In this document: one piece after another, positions 41,568 through 52,063 of the stretch
Layout: each line of letters begins with the position of its first letter
Numbering within the stretch: position 1 is the stretch's first letter
Source of the DNA: Choristoneura fumiferana
Taxonomy: Eukaryota > Arthropoda > Insecta > Lepidoptera > Tortricidae
Direction of reading: 5' to 3'
Length of the DNA: 64,000 bases
NCBI RefSeq assembly: GCF_025370935.1
Contig: NC_133491.1
Location: 3,769,192 to 3,833,191 of the forward strand
Notes under the pieces: model-generated
Databases searched by the model: none
What the model saw: the letters and a program-made list of their open reading frames with translations, nothing else
What the model was told of the DNA's origin: nothing
Position numbers and translations under genes: made by a program

Positions 41568-41984
41568 TTCAACATCAGGTGAGATAGGTTGGAGTCAATC
41601 ATGGTCAGTTTTAATTGCGGTCGGTCCGCAGCGGCCCTTAGGTACTCAAAAATGCTAATTAGTACTATCACAACGAAAAAAAATATTCAAGTGCCTGAGT
41701 TAATGGACGTTTCTGATTAAAGTGGTTAAACTACATCACTACTTATATACATTAGTAACAAACAAAATTCTAATTACTATACTACTTCTACTAAGTATCT
41801 AAACCTCACAAAGCCAAAAGAAAAGCGCTTTGCTACTTAGACAAGGGTAGGTAATGAAATGGGCTGGATCACGTTATACATAATCCAACCCAACAATTTC
41901 CAATTTCGTTTGGTGTTGCCTTTTTACTAAAACCACACAATGTTGCTATCTATATTTATAAATAAATATATAGTATTATAATAT

Positions 41985-42160
41985 ATAATTATGCATATCG
42001 TCACTACTTAAAAAAACACGTACCTCAAAATCGTAGCTCAAAATAGATAATTTTACTGAGTGAACTTTATGAACATTACGTCAAGGTTCAGTTTTGTTGA
42101 CCTTTTGATTTTAGATAAGAGATTTTTTCAAAGTAGTGACGATATCAATTATAAGTATAT
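41985..42160. mobile_element. MITE, family 4 (ATCGTCACTACTT ends)
   Basis: ATATCGTCACTACTTAAAAA at the left mirrors TTTCAAAGTAGTGACGATAT at the right; inner sequence ATAGATAATTTTACTGAGTG. A second copy is at 52605-52735. Confidence 0.65.
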
Positions 42161-42199
42161 ATACCCGTCCTTAGTTAACTAGGTACATGCAAAACCCGT

Positions 42200-43030
42200 C
42201 ACGCAAGGCATGCATGATGTAAGCATGCTAAAAATCATGGTTTACTTACTATTTCTTCGTATCTCCTGTATTCTTCTTTCTTTACCTATTTTAAAACCTT
42301 CCTAGTTATAATAGCTGTATACAGTTGAGAATAAAGTCTGTACGGGATGGGTACATCACATAGTGTTACATTGTTTTCTAAACATAATCTTTATCTAATC
42401 GATTTGTCTTAATACTACTACTATGTACTTTGCAGAGATCCAAGACCTTCAATATTTTTACCTAGATGGTATAGTGTTTTTTGTCTTACACAATAGGTAG
42501 TTACTTACCTATATTTTGAAGAATGATGAGACTTCCAGTAGGTACACATTTTAGATAGAATGAGCCTAAAGTTAAAGTAATGGCATTTATTATCATAAAC
42601 TTTTAACCTGCCACAATGAATTTTGCAAAAAAAAAAACTACCTACTATGAACACATTTCGTATTACCTACTTATTTGAACTAATTACATAGATGAAGGCT
42701 TGGAGAAGAGACCTACTTAAAAAGAAATAAGGCATGAATTGCACTGTTAGTAATAGAATAAGGCAAAGAAATAAGAAAATAACAGTTTAAACAAAACAAT
42801 ATATTGTTCAGTAAAGGCATTACAAAAATACACAACATTTTACAAAAAAAATATCGATTTAATGATTCACAGTAATTTTACACATGTAATGATATGTATC
42901 GCAACATTGTATAAGATGTATACACGGGCAGGGTTACCACTTACCGGACCGATCAAATAACCGAGTTCGGTCAAAACAAAACAGAGCTCTACGCCATTAG
43001 CACATATTCCCGAATTTATTTTGAAATAAG
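42200..43030. other. AT-rich gene-free DNA
   Basis: No open frame longer than chance and no recognised repeat. Confidence 0.4.
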
Positions 43031-43034
43031 AATT

Positions 43035-43310
43035 ATGATTGGTTTTTTGGAATCTTTTTGTATTTTTTATTTCAATTCCAAATTTTTACTTTTACGGTCA
43101 TCCCGTAAAACCGAAATTGAAAATACAAATTGAAATATAGATACGCTACACCACTGATGGTCATCCATCCGTGGACCATCAGTGGTGTAGCGGTATAGCA
43201 CGCGGTACGGATTACCGAGGACCTGGGTTCGATTCCCAGTGATGGTCTTATTTTTCTGTTTTTTCTGTGCATCTATATTTCAATTTGTATTTTCAATTTT
43301 GAAATAAGAA
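43035..43310 (+). mobile_element. tRNA-derived SINE, family C, with inverted tail segment
   Basis: AGTGGTGTAGCGGTATAGCA, GAGGACCTGGGTTCGATTCC and the body TTTCTGTGCATCTATATTTC. Upstream, GATTGGTTTTTTGGAATCTT is the inverse of the tail at 63320-63355, and ACCACTGATGGTC/GACCATCAGTGGT form a local hairpin. Confidence 0.7.
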
Positions 43311-44371
43311 GATTAAATCCCGGTTTTCATATTTATTTTGTTTTAATTAGCATAAGCATTAGCATAGCAGAGAAATTAGTTCGGTCATCGAAATTTTAAA
43401 TTTCGTTCTACGTACGGGTACGGCAATGCATGTGAGTGCAACCTGAAACTTTTCTTTGTAAAAATCTTAAATCCCGGTTATGTCCTGAAATTTCGTATGT
43501 TGGTAACCCTAAACACAGGATATATCACAGGCTCGTATTTATTTTAACTGGCTACCCCGGTACCCATTTAACGTAAAATAATTCTAAAAGTTTTTAACAA
43601 GACGTACGTTTTGTCTATGTTTTTTTTAGTTTTCACCATTTTTTTTATAAGTTGCTAAATATAATTAAAATTGAACTACTTAGGTATACATTTCTAAAGT
43701 TAATAGGGTCATACATAACGCACATCCACAGAATCATAGCATAATGGTAGATGATAACACTAATCTGTGTAGACGTAACAACAGGTCAACTATGAGAAAT
43801 CGGTATTTTAAAATCTCAAGACTGATGGACTCTCAAGTAAAACCCGGATGAGGTATTTTTATTATAATTATATTTTTAATATTTTTGTAGGCAAAAGCAC
43901 CCAGTAAATAAGGTCACAATACTAAACTCGAGAGCATGTTTCCGTTTCACAATTAATAAGTAAAATAAATAAATAGCTTATCATAAATTGTAACCCACTG
44001 AGATTTGTTATATAAATTCACTAGAAACACCAGTAACTCCTGACTATTCTATATTAGTTACTCTGGCTATCTTATATCTTATTTGTTTAGCATAAAGATA
44101 ATGTGATACAGATTCTAAGGTGTTATGCATATCTTAAAACACATAAAGCAACATTTTATGCTCCATCATTCTTTGTTGAAACAGTGATAGTTTATGCCTT
44201 CATGAGCCTTTAGTGAGACAATATATTTAAAGTCTTATCGTTTTACAAAGACTTTTAGTATAACAGGTTTCTAATTACGGAGCTAGCTTTACTTTTGAAT
44301 ATTATAGTACTGAGTGTAATAACACCTCAGTCTCATCTTCACATACAATTGTAACAGAAGTCGTACTACTA

Positions 44372-44377
44372 TTTATT
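44372..44377 (-). terminator. Poly(A) signal for canonical MPC2
   Basis: TTTATT on plus (AATAAA on minus), 57 bases beyond the canonical MPC2 stop. Confidence 0.5.
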
Positions 44378-44433
44378 TGTAAGGCTGTGCCAGGAATAAC
44401 CAGTGTCATAACTATGCCTAGTACCCATAATCA

Positions 44434-46673
44434 TTATTTATCAGCTTTCTCCTTCTGCGCCTGAGCGTGTTTAACGGCCCTACTGATTTGGTACAAGCTC
44501 GTACATGCTACGAAAACATTCACAGCAAACAAACTGTAGTTCTTAGGGATGATAACGAGGGAATACCGGGACCATATAATACCGGTAGCAGCTAAGGATA
44601 CGGATTGGGGGAGGGAAAGGGTCTCCACGGGCCGATTGAGGTCACCCAAACCAGCCAGCACCAAGCCCTGAAAGGATGATTAGACATGAGACAAGGCTGT
44701 GACATGACAGATGACTAGTTAGTTGTGACACATGTGAATTTGTTATGGTATATGGTTTGGTACAATAACCTCATAAGTCCTAACTTTTAAAAACAAATAT
44801 ATACTGCTCTCAAAAAGGAAAAGGCGGCGTCTCAAAAAAATCACTGGAGTTATTTATACCATATGATGCAGAAGGTCTTAAGATACAGTTGCGGAATGAA
44901 AAGGTTGACTACCTGGTCTGTTTTGCTTGCTCAGTATAACTGCTTTATCAACTGAGCATGACATATTCTGTCATAATTCCATTTAAAAAGGTAACATATG
45001 CTTCCAACATGTAAACAAATTTATTTGAAAACTGTTTAATATTTTCATTCTGCCACCATACATAATGGTATAAATAACTCAAATGTGTTTTTTTTGGTGA
45101 TACCACCTTTTGCCTTTGAGGGCAGTTAATAGTGCTTCAGAGTTTGGCATTTCTCACCATTGAATTGTTCTTTATAAAGTGTGCTAGAACTTAAGAGGAC
45201 AAACATACAACAATTGAAACAAAACAAAAAAATTGGAAAAAAAAAAATTCAAAAGTTTCAAATTATACAACAGCTGGGCTTATGAAAAGTGAAGAGGCAA
45301 ATGTTTCTAACTTCTTAATTGCACAGGTAAATGAAAACATTTTTATCCTTTCATATGCTTAGGCACAGATCTGTGCAAAATTTAAAGTTGTCTTTTTTTA
45401 TTATCTGTGACAGAGGAGACCAGAATACAGGTTTTTTTTTGTGTTTCTAGAATACAAGGTATTCATGCAATAAAATCTCATACCTTCTTATTAATCTTAT
45501 TAGTTAAAAATATAAGAAGAGAATATTGACACAATAGACATAGTTTTTTTAATAGACCTTTTAACAGAAAATAGATAATATGAATTAAAATTTTAACAGT
45601 TTTGTTCAGTGGTGTAACTATGCCATGGGCCCCAACCCGAGAAGACCCCGGCCCAAGAGGCCGCAAACTCAGAAATATTTTTTTAACATTGTACCTGAGT
45701 ATTTTAATTTACTTAAAATTAAACTAAGTACAACGTGACGATTTTTACTGATAGGGCCTCATCAAAAGAATTTGCCACAGGCCCTAGATGGTATAGTTAC
45801 GCCACTGGTTTTGCTGCATGTTAGTAAGTAGATAATGGAAGATAGAGTGAACAGGCAATCATGAAAAATAAAAGTTTGAGCATACTTTAAATATATTTTG
45901 TAACCTTGCAAGTTTTAAGTTAGAGATTATTTATCATTTATTTATTGAAATTGTAGCAACACTGAATGCAAGTATATTTTTAAAATTAAATGATTTATTA
46001 TCTCATGCAAAAGTTCCCCTTATCAGGCATATTTGACAAGATGCTATTTGTATGAAAATAAAAAACAATAGAGGTAAAAAAAATAAGCCAGTAAATAATG
46101 GTCAAACGAAACAGGATAATGCAGTAAAAAGACAAATGTAAGAGGTGCCTAACTAAGAAATTAATCATAATGATTCATTAAAATATTCCAATGAGTTTTC
46201 AATGACAAATAAGAGAAATGTTACATAATAAGAAGACTTATATACTTTAGAAATAACATAGATAACATGTTGCATTTTGTACCTATTTATAAATAATCCC
46301 TTGAAACTTTGTAAAATTTGCTAGTTTTAACAATTAAGCAATTTGGTAGTTTGAGGATAAACAAAGTAGTCGTATAGATATGGTGGATTTATGTACTGTT
46401 GCCCCTGTGCAAGGTTACAGCATAATAATAGATCAACCTTCATTATATCCGCATTCACTTACCCATTTGAAGGCAGGGGCCCAGAAGAATATAGTTTTCG
46501 GTCCTTAAATAATAAGAAAACACGCTAAATCGTCTCCTATATGAATGTAATACTAAATCACGTTGAAATATATTAATTTACAACTTACCAGCATCGTGGT
46601 TCCATAGCGGACGTAGCGATGTTGGGACGAATCTATCGCACGCAGTGATAACTGTTTTGTACACCTTAGACAT
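44434..46673 (-). CDS. MPC2: Mitochondrial pyruvate carrier 2
   Basis: MPC2 pairs with MPC1 in the inner mitochondrial membrane to import pyruvate. Three minus exons: 46589-46673 (MSKVYKTVITACDRFVPTSL, then RPLWNHDA), 46463-46503 (GPKTIFFWAPAFKW) and 44434-44667 (GLVLAGLGDLNRPVETLSLP, AATGIIWSRYSLVIIPKN). Phases and GT-AG sites agree and the product is 119 aa (human 127). The FFWAPxxKW and IWSRYSLVIIPKNYSLFAVN motifs are diagnostic. The family has short hydrophobic membrane helices and no cleaved presequence. The C-terminus is basic (HAQAQKEKADK). Intron 2 contains a hAT-type MITE and another TIR element. A second terminal exon lies at 39300-39596. Head-to-head with the sstn homologue. Confidence 0.95.
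44803..45128. mobile_element. TIR element in MPC2 intron 2
   Basis: ACTGCTCTCAAAAAGGAAAA at the left mirrors TTTTGCCTTTGAGGGCAGT at the right; GAGTTATTTATACCATA and CATAATGGTATAAATAACTC form inner arms. No coding frame. Confidence 0.65.
45607..45807. mobile_element. hAT-type MITE, 201 bp, 8-bp target duplication
   Basis: Ends CAGTGGTGTAACTATGCC and GGTATAGTTACGCCACTG are inverted repeats with two mismatches. Flanks GTTTTGTT (45599-45606) and GTTTTGCT (45808-45815) are an 8-bp duplication with one difference. 8 bp and CAGTGGYG ends are hAT hallmarks. MPC2 intron 2. Confidence 0.8.
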
Positions 46674-47356
46674 GTTTTCTGGTTATATATTTAAAAGTTT
46701 TGAATTTATGTTAGGTTGAGGTACGAGTGGAGGGTATGGGGCTGGGAAATTACGTTCTATTTTGTACTGGGAGGAAATTTACATGATCACTCCAATCGGT
46801 CGTGGAGCAACCTTGAAATTGATAAGCATATGACGTTGGTGACGTTTCTGAATATTTTTTTTCTGATCGGATCGCTGTCATTGTCAGTTCATTGCGTTTA
46901 GTTTAGAGTTTAGTAGAATAAGATAGCCTTAAATTTCTTTGCATGTTCTTTGCAGAGAAATAACGACTATCATGTATTAATATACATGATAGTCGTTACG
47001 TCGTTACGTACTTAACTTTGTTGAAATGAGATATTATTCTCAACTTTTTAGATTAACTTGGATAATATGATTTTACTAAATTCGATTTATTCGTTAGAAT
47101 GTAACATCTCTCATTCTTACTTTCTTTCTTCGTTTTCTTTTCTTTATTTTTCACAGAGTACATTTTTATATAGGATAGATAGGGTCACTTTTCTTTATCT
47201 CGTTATCTGTGGTAAACATGGCCGCGCGTGTTGTGTCATTGCCGTAGAATTTACGTTTTTCTTTGTTTATTTTACTTTAATCAGTGATTTTTGTTTATTT
47301 CTATGTTGGAATATCAGTCCACTGATGTGTTTTGTGTTTGAGTTAATATTTTGAAT
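46674..47356. promoter_or_regulatory. Shared intergenic region between MPC2 (minus) and the sstn homologue (plus)
   Basis: 683 bases separate the two start codons, so both 5' UTRs and promoters must fit here. It contains an exact hairpin at 46962-47000 (AACGACTATCATGTAT / ATACATGATAGTCGTT). No TATA box was convincingly placed for either gene. Confidence 0.5.
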
Positions 47357-49042
47357 ATGGGTACGAGCACGATGGGTAGCGACCTACACTCTGATAAGCA
47401 GGACAAGTTGTTGAAACTGCAAGCCAGGAAGAAGGAATTGGAGCAACTTCTAGCCACAAAGAACGAGGAATTGTATAAATTATGTGTTCAAGAAGTTCAG
47501 TTGACGGGTATCATGCCGCCCGAGGCGCCTCTAAGTCCTGAAGTACCGAGGGAAAGGTTAAATAGCATAAGAAGCGTCGACAGGTCAACTGATGGCAATG
47601 ACGTTCAAGACGGTTCTGATAACGGTTCGAGGCGCCTCAGGATGGGTCCAGGCGAGCGTCTACATGAGTCAGAGCAAAATTTACGTAAAAACCTGACTCA
47701 CAGACTGTCAACGCCTTCAATCTCAGGCATGTCCACGAAAAGTGCTCATCCAAGACACATAAGGCGTCCCGAGACCAGTTGTTCAAACTTCTTCCCATCC
47801 CCACCGCAAGAGAGAAATCCGGAAACTTTTTCCATTCACACATCTCACACTTATCCTGCTTTAGCAGGTCGTCATGAGCCAGTTAGTGAAAATATGCATG
47901 GTGATATCAATCAACCTGTCTACAGACATCACACAATGACAACTGAGTATATGAATAAAATTTATTACAATAATGCTCCAGAGGCCCATAATGTGACCCG
48001 TCTGCGGGAGACCCATTTCAGTTCAAGCCATCCTGATATTACCACCCATTATACTCACAGCACAATAACTCCACAACAAATGCAGCCACAAAATGGGATG
48101 CGGAATAATGCTCTTTTGTACCAGTATGCTTCACATCTAAAAGCACAAAGTCAGCATCTAGGTGCAATGTCGCATCACCATCAAATGCAACTTCAATCCA
48201 AGAGAAGACCCGAAAGCACACGTAGAAATACTTTGCAAAGGACTCAAACTTACCACTTAACCTCGCACAGTGATTACAATCAACATTTAGAAAATATCAC
48301 AGATCATAGACCACCATTACCTGCGTACCAACATAGATCTCAACCTGATATTCAAGAACAGCAAATAGACCGAGTACATGTACCAATGGAACGAGTTGCA
48401 ACTGTACCAAATACTCTACCACTGCGGGAACGTAACAACGCAAGACCTATGAACATGCCTCTGCAGGTATCAACAGATGATTATGTACACGATAGAAGGG
48501 GATATCCTGATGCTTTGAGCCCTGTCAGCCAGTTGTCAGGTTATTCCCAAAGCAATTTTGATTCTGTAAGCATGAATAAATTCTCGCCGCTATCTCAAGA
48601 TTCTAAAGTTCGAGAGAAGCAGTGGTATGAAACTTCATTAGATTCACCAACCAGAGCAGAAGCACCATTATTGAAGAAGAGTTCAAGTTTGAAACGGACT
48701 TCAAGTATAGGCAATGCGCAGACTTATGAGATCATGATTTCTTCGGGCCGCCATTCTGCTATGCAAAGTCCTAATCAATCTCACAGTCCATCTGTATTGT
48801 CACCGACATCTTCAAATGTGGAATCTCCCAAAAATTTAACAGTTATTGAACAGGGTAAGTGTATACCATATAGAGAGGAAACTAAGCCCTTTGAAATGTC
48901 TGATTTTTATAAATACTCTACTAAGTTTAGACAAGGGGGGCCTCCGAAAACGCAGCCGGCTCCAATGCATGCCGGGTACAATAAATTGCCAATGGAGTTA
49001 CCACACTATGCTCAGGAGCATTGGCAAGGACAGAGCAACTAA
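47357..49042 (+). CDS. sstn: FRMD4/INAVA-type cytohesin adaptor (stepping stone homologue), single exon
   Basis: Members bind cytohesin Arf-GEFs (Steppke in flies) through the CUPID/DUF3338 domain and recruit them to membranes and junctions. A single 561-residue frame starts at ATG 47357; an in-frame TGA lies 18 bases upstream (47339), which fixes the start. Near the N-terminus a coiled coil (LLKLQARKKELEQLLATKNE, ELYKLCVQE) leads to LTGIMPPEAPLSPE, the core CUPID pattern. Later segments include RRNTLQRTQTYHL, a His/Gln-rich low-complexity middle (SHHHQMQLQ) and KQWYETSLDSP, seen in FRMD4 proteins. No FERM domain is present, as in the fly protein. Likely cytoplasmic, cortex-associated. Confidence 0.8.
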   Translation: MGTSTMGSDLHSDKQDKLLKLQARKKELEQLLATKNEELYKLCVQEVQLTGIMPPEAPLSPEVPRERLNSIRSVDRSTDGNDVQDGSDNGSRRLRMGPGERLHESEQNLRKNLTHRLSTPSISGMSTKSAHPRHIRRPETSCSNFFPSPPQERNPETFSIHTSHTYPALAGRHEPVSENMHGDINQPVYRHHTMTTEYMNKIYYNNAPEAHNVTRLRETHFSSSHPDITTHYTHSTITPQQMQPQNGMRNNALLYQYASHLKAQSQHLGAMSHHHQMQLQSKRRPESTRRNTLQRTQTYHLTSHSDYNQHLENITDHRPPLPAYQHRSQPDIQEQQIDRVHVPMERVATVPNTLPLRERNNARPMNMPLQVSTDDYVHDRRGYPDALSPVSQLSGYSQSNFDSVSMNKFSPLSQDSKVREKQWYETSLDSPTRAEAPLLKKSSSLKRTSSIGNAQTYEIMISSGRHSAMQSPNQSHSPSVLSPTSSNVESPKNLTVIEQGKCIPYREETKPFEMSDFYKYSTKFRQGGPPKTQPAPMHAGYNKLPMELPHYAQEHWQGQSN

Positions 49043-49959
49043 TAAATACAAAACTGAATTAGATAGATTTGGTGCCATCCTTGTTACCTTTTAATGGTAA
49101 ACTGTGTTGAAAAAAGAATGGCAGAATTTCCTCAAAAGATGATTTTTTAAAAGACAGAACTATCTGAAGTCCTTAAAAAGTCCCATCCAATTGTCATAAT
49201 ATGTAATTTTTATAAAAGCCCTGCCATTAAGCAATCTGTAATACTATGCAGTATGGCAGAAAAGAATTAATTATAATCAGCAGCTTACTAATCTTATTTA
49301 TTTTAATGATTAATTGCCAATCTAGACAGAATATTCTTGTCATCATTTTAAAGTCTTATTCTATGTACTGAAATTTTGATAAATAATGGAAATGTGTTCA
49401 CTCAGTGGGATATAGTTTTAGTTCTTTAGTATGTACTTATGATAGACGTAAAGATAATGCCAGTCAGGTAAGGAATCCAGATCTTTATAAATTGCCTATT
49501 TTTTAGGCATAGTCCATGCAACTTGAGGCAGCACACGGTTTTACATTGAGTGAGTAAAACTAGTCGATGTTATACTTTATTATCCAGTTGGAAACTTGTG
49601 GACCAGTTGATAGTAATGCAACTATCTCAATGTAACATTTATTAATTTTATAAATCAGAGTTTGACAAATGCGGGTATCAAAAATTATACTAATTAGTTA
49701 ACAGTTACATTATTTGAAAATATTTGACACATATTTTTACTTTTGTCATTGAAAGAAAGTGTCAAAAAATTAAATATTGTCATATGAAAATCAAACATAT
49801 TTTTTTGATAAGCATGAATGTCAAATTTGAAATAATATCAGGCAGCCTGCTCTCTTTTAATCTAAACCTTTATACTTATCAGTAGAGAGCGGATTTGAAG
49901 CAGCGGTTACAAGTTTAATATGGATATGACTTGTGGTTAGATAGATAGATTTATTTATT

Positions 49960-50110
49960 AGATATTATGTTGTTTATTGTTGTTTAAGTATGTATTTATC
50001 TATATAAGTATGTTTATCCATTGCCTAGTATCCATAGTACAAGCTTTGCTTAGTTTGGGACTAGGTCAATTGGTGTGAAGTGTCCAATGATATTTATTTA
50101 TCTTACAGTG
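49960..50110 (+). repeat. Truncated family A SINE (tail half)
   Basis: TAAGTATGTTTATCCATTGC, CTAGTATCCATAGTACAAGC and TTTGGGACTAGGTCAATTGG match 26650-26732. No tRNA-like head. Confidence 0.6.
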
Positions 50111-50606
50111 ATCTAATTACTTACTGCAATACAATCTTATAGATAATTAAATTCAATAAATGTTATTTGTTTTATTAGTCTTATCCATATTAAACTTGTA
50201 TGTAATCGCTACTTCAAATCCGTTCTCTACTTATCAGGTTATACAAGGTGTTTTAAAATTAATCTGGAATATTTCGGCAGGTGGATGGGTTAAATTAACT
50301 GAACACCCTTATAAAATGGTTTTATTGGTAATTTTTGGTTGAAAAAATGTATTCGCGCGTTTGTCGCGATACACTAAACATTGATTAATTCATTAATCTT
50401 TGTATGGAAACATTTATCAACCAGTTAAGAATCTAAAAAACATTTAATGGAGTAAATTTATGCATGTAAACTCAAGAGTAGGTAAAGGTAATTCAAAAAT
50501 AAAGAAACCAACACAATTAACAGACTTTGAGATATATGTACAAAGGTAAACTTATATTTTTAAAGGATTTCTACCGGAACCATGGAAAGTGGATGAACGG
50601 AGTATA

Positions 50607-50752
50607 AAGCTGAGTTTAGACTTGCAAGAAAAATCGTGCAGGTTGCATTACATTGCAGCGCTCGATTGATCACTACAAACTCGTTGGCTTTATATGGCCT
50701 CGCAATGTAATGCAACTTTCACGATTTTTCTTGCAAGTCTAAACTCGGCTTA
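50607..50752. mobile_element. MITE, family 3, well-preserved hairpin
   Basis: AGTTTAGACTTGCAAGAAAA (ATCGTGCA follows) against TTTTTCTTGCAAGTCTAAAC. Second copy of the 36940-37087 family. Confidence 0.8.
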
Positions 50753-51129
50753 AGATTTTAAACTAATGTTATTAATATTTCAGCAGATTTATGGATTTAA
50801 TGAAATATTCTAAATTAATTTTTAACGGGTTGTATAATTATGAGAAATGCCGATAAAGCCTTGTGATGATGTATCATTGTTCTTATCACGCCAATGAGAC
50901 TGAACACATTGTGTACAAAGGATTGCATTTCTATCAGTCTATTGATATTGGAACGCAGACTGAATTTTATATGTAAATTGTTGATCAATGACAATAAATT
51001 TGATTAGATTATGGATTCATATCGTAATAAATAATTTATTATGTACTTCACGATTATGTAAGGTCATATCCTAATTTTAAGTGCAATGCCGAAGCCCACC
51101 GCTTACGCATAATATTGACAGTGTATAAC

Positions 51130-51445
51130 TATAGTCTGTTAGCCAAGAGTTGATAAGATATTAAAATTAGGGGTTAACTCATTAACAATGTGGCCCGCTA
51201 ATTATTTTTACTGATAAAAGCAATAAGATTAAACAACAATATACTCTAAGTGTATTCCAGAACGGAATGGCAAAGTGACCGCCCCGTCCGCTCGCCGACC
51301 CGTCCGCGCGTTTGATAGAAATGCACGCCAGCTACCTCGAAACTCAATGCGCGCGGTGATAAGCAACGCCCGTTATACAGTTTGGGATACTTTAGCGACG
51401 GTCGCTATTCCAATACGTTTTCATAATACTTATCAACTCTTGGCG
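51130..51445. mobile_element. TIR element with GC-rich core
   Basis: GTTAGCCAAGAGTTGATAAG on the left mirrors ACTTATCAACTCTTGGCGAG on the right. The core is unusually GC-rich (GCGCGTTTGATAGAAATGCA). No target duplication confirmed. Confidence 0.55.
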
Positions 51446-52063
51446 AGTAGGCTTTAAAATTGCCTTAACTTGTGATAGCGATAAAATTGATAACATTATC
51501 ATCTTGCTGTAGAATTGTGATTGTTTTAATTCCAGTGTACCCTTCGCCTTGATTGCTTTAAATTTTAATCTATATAATCTTTAAAAATCTCAAATATCTC
51601 TTTTTTTTTCACAACTCGATGTACACTGTGAATCAGCCTGTTCAAAACTTGCCAAGCATTTTAACTTTTCTGTCCGTACAAAACGACATTTTAGAATTAC
51701 TGTTTAGAGTATCTTAGATGTAGTTTTATATTTAATTGGATATTGTAGCAATGAAATTGCAAATGTGCTACGGGGCATGAAAAATTAGATATTTTTATAT
51801 GTTGTTTATTGTAAGTAAATTGTGCTCAAGGCACAGATGTGTATCTAATAAATTTTAATCAAATATCTTGTTTTTATTTGTTGGTCTATCTTCCTTGTAT
51901 TTGTTTTCGCTTGGTTAATAAATAAAGCGTGGAGTTGCAAATAAAAATTTAATTAGACGAATGTAGGTAACACTTTTCTAATTGTAATACAAAATAAAAA
52001 AAAACTAGTTTTTGAAGACATCTTAACAAGCAATGAATGAAGAAAGCAATGTTAGTGGGCTGG

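Larger units (their letters stand above)
49043..51900 (+). other. Probable 3' UTR of the sstn homologue, then intergenic DNA
   Basis: AATAAA candidates occur at 50155, 50991 and 51848. The stretch holds a truncated family A SINE (49960-50110), a family 3 MITE (50607-50752) and a TIR element (51130-51445). No other coding signal. Confidence 0.4.
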
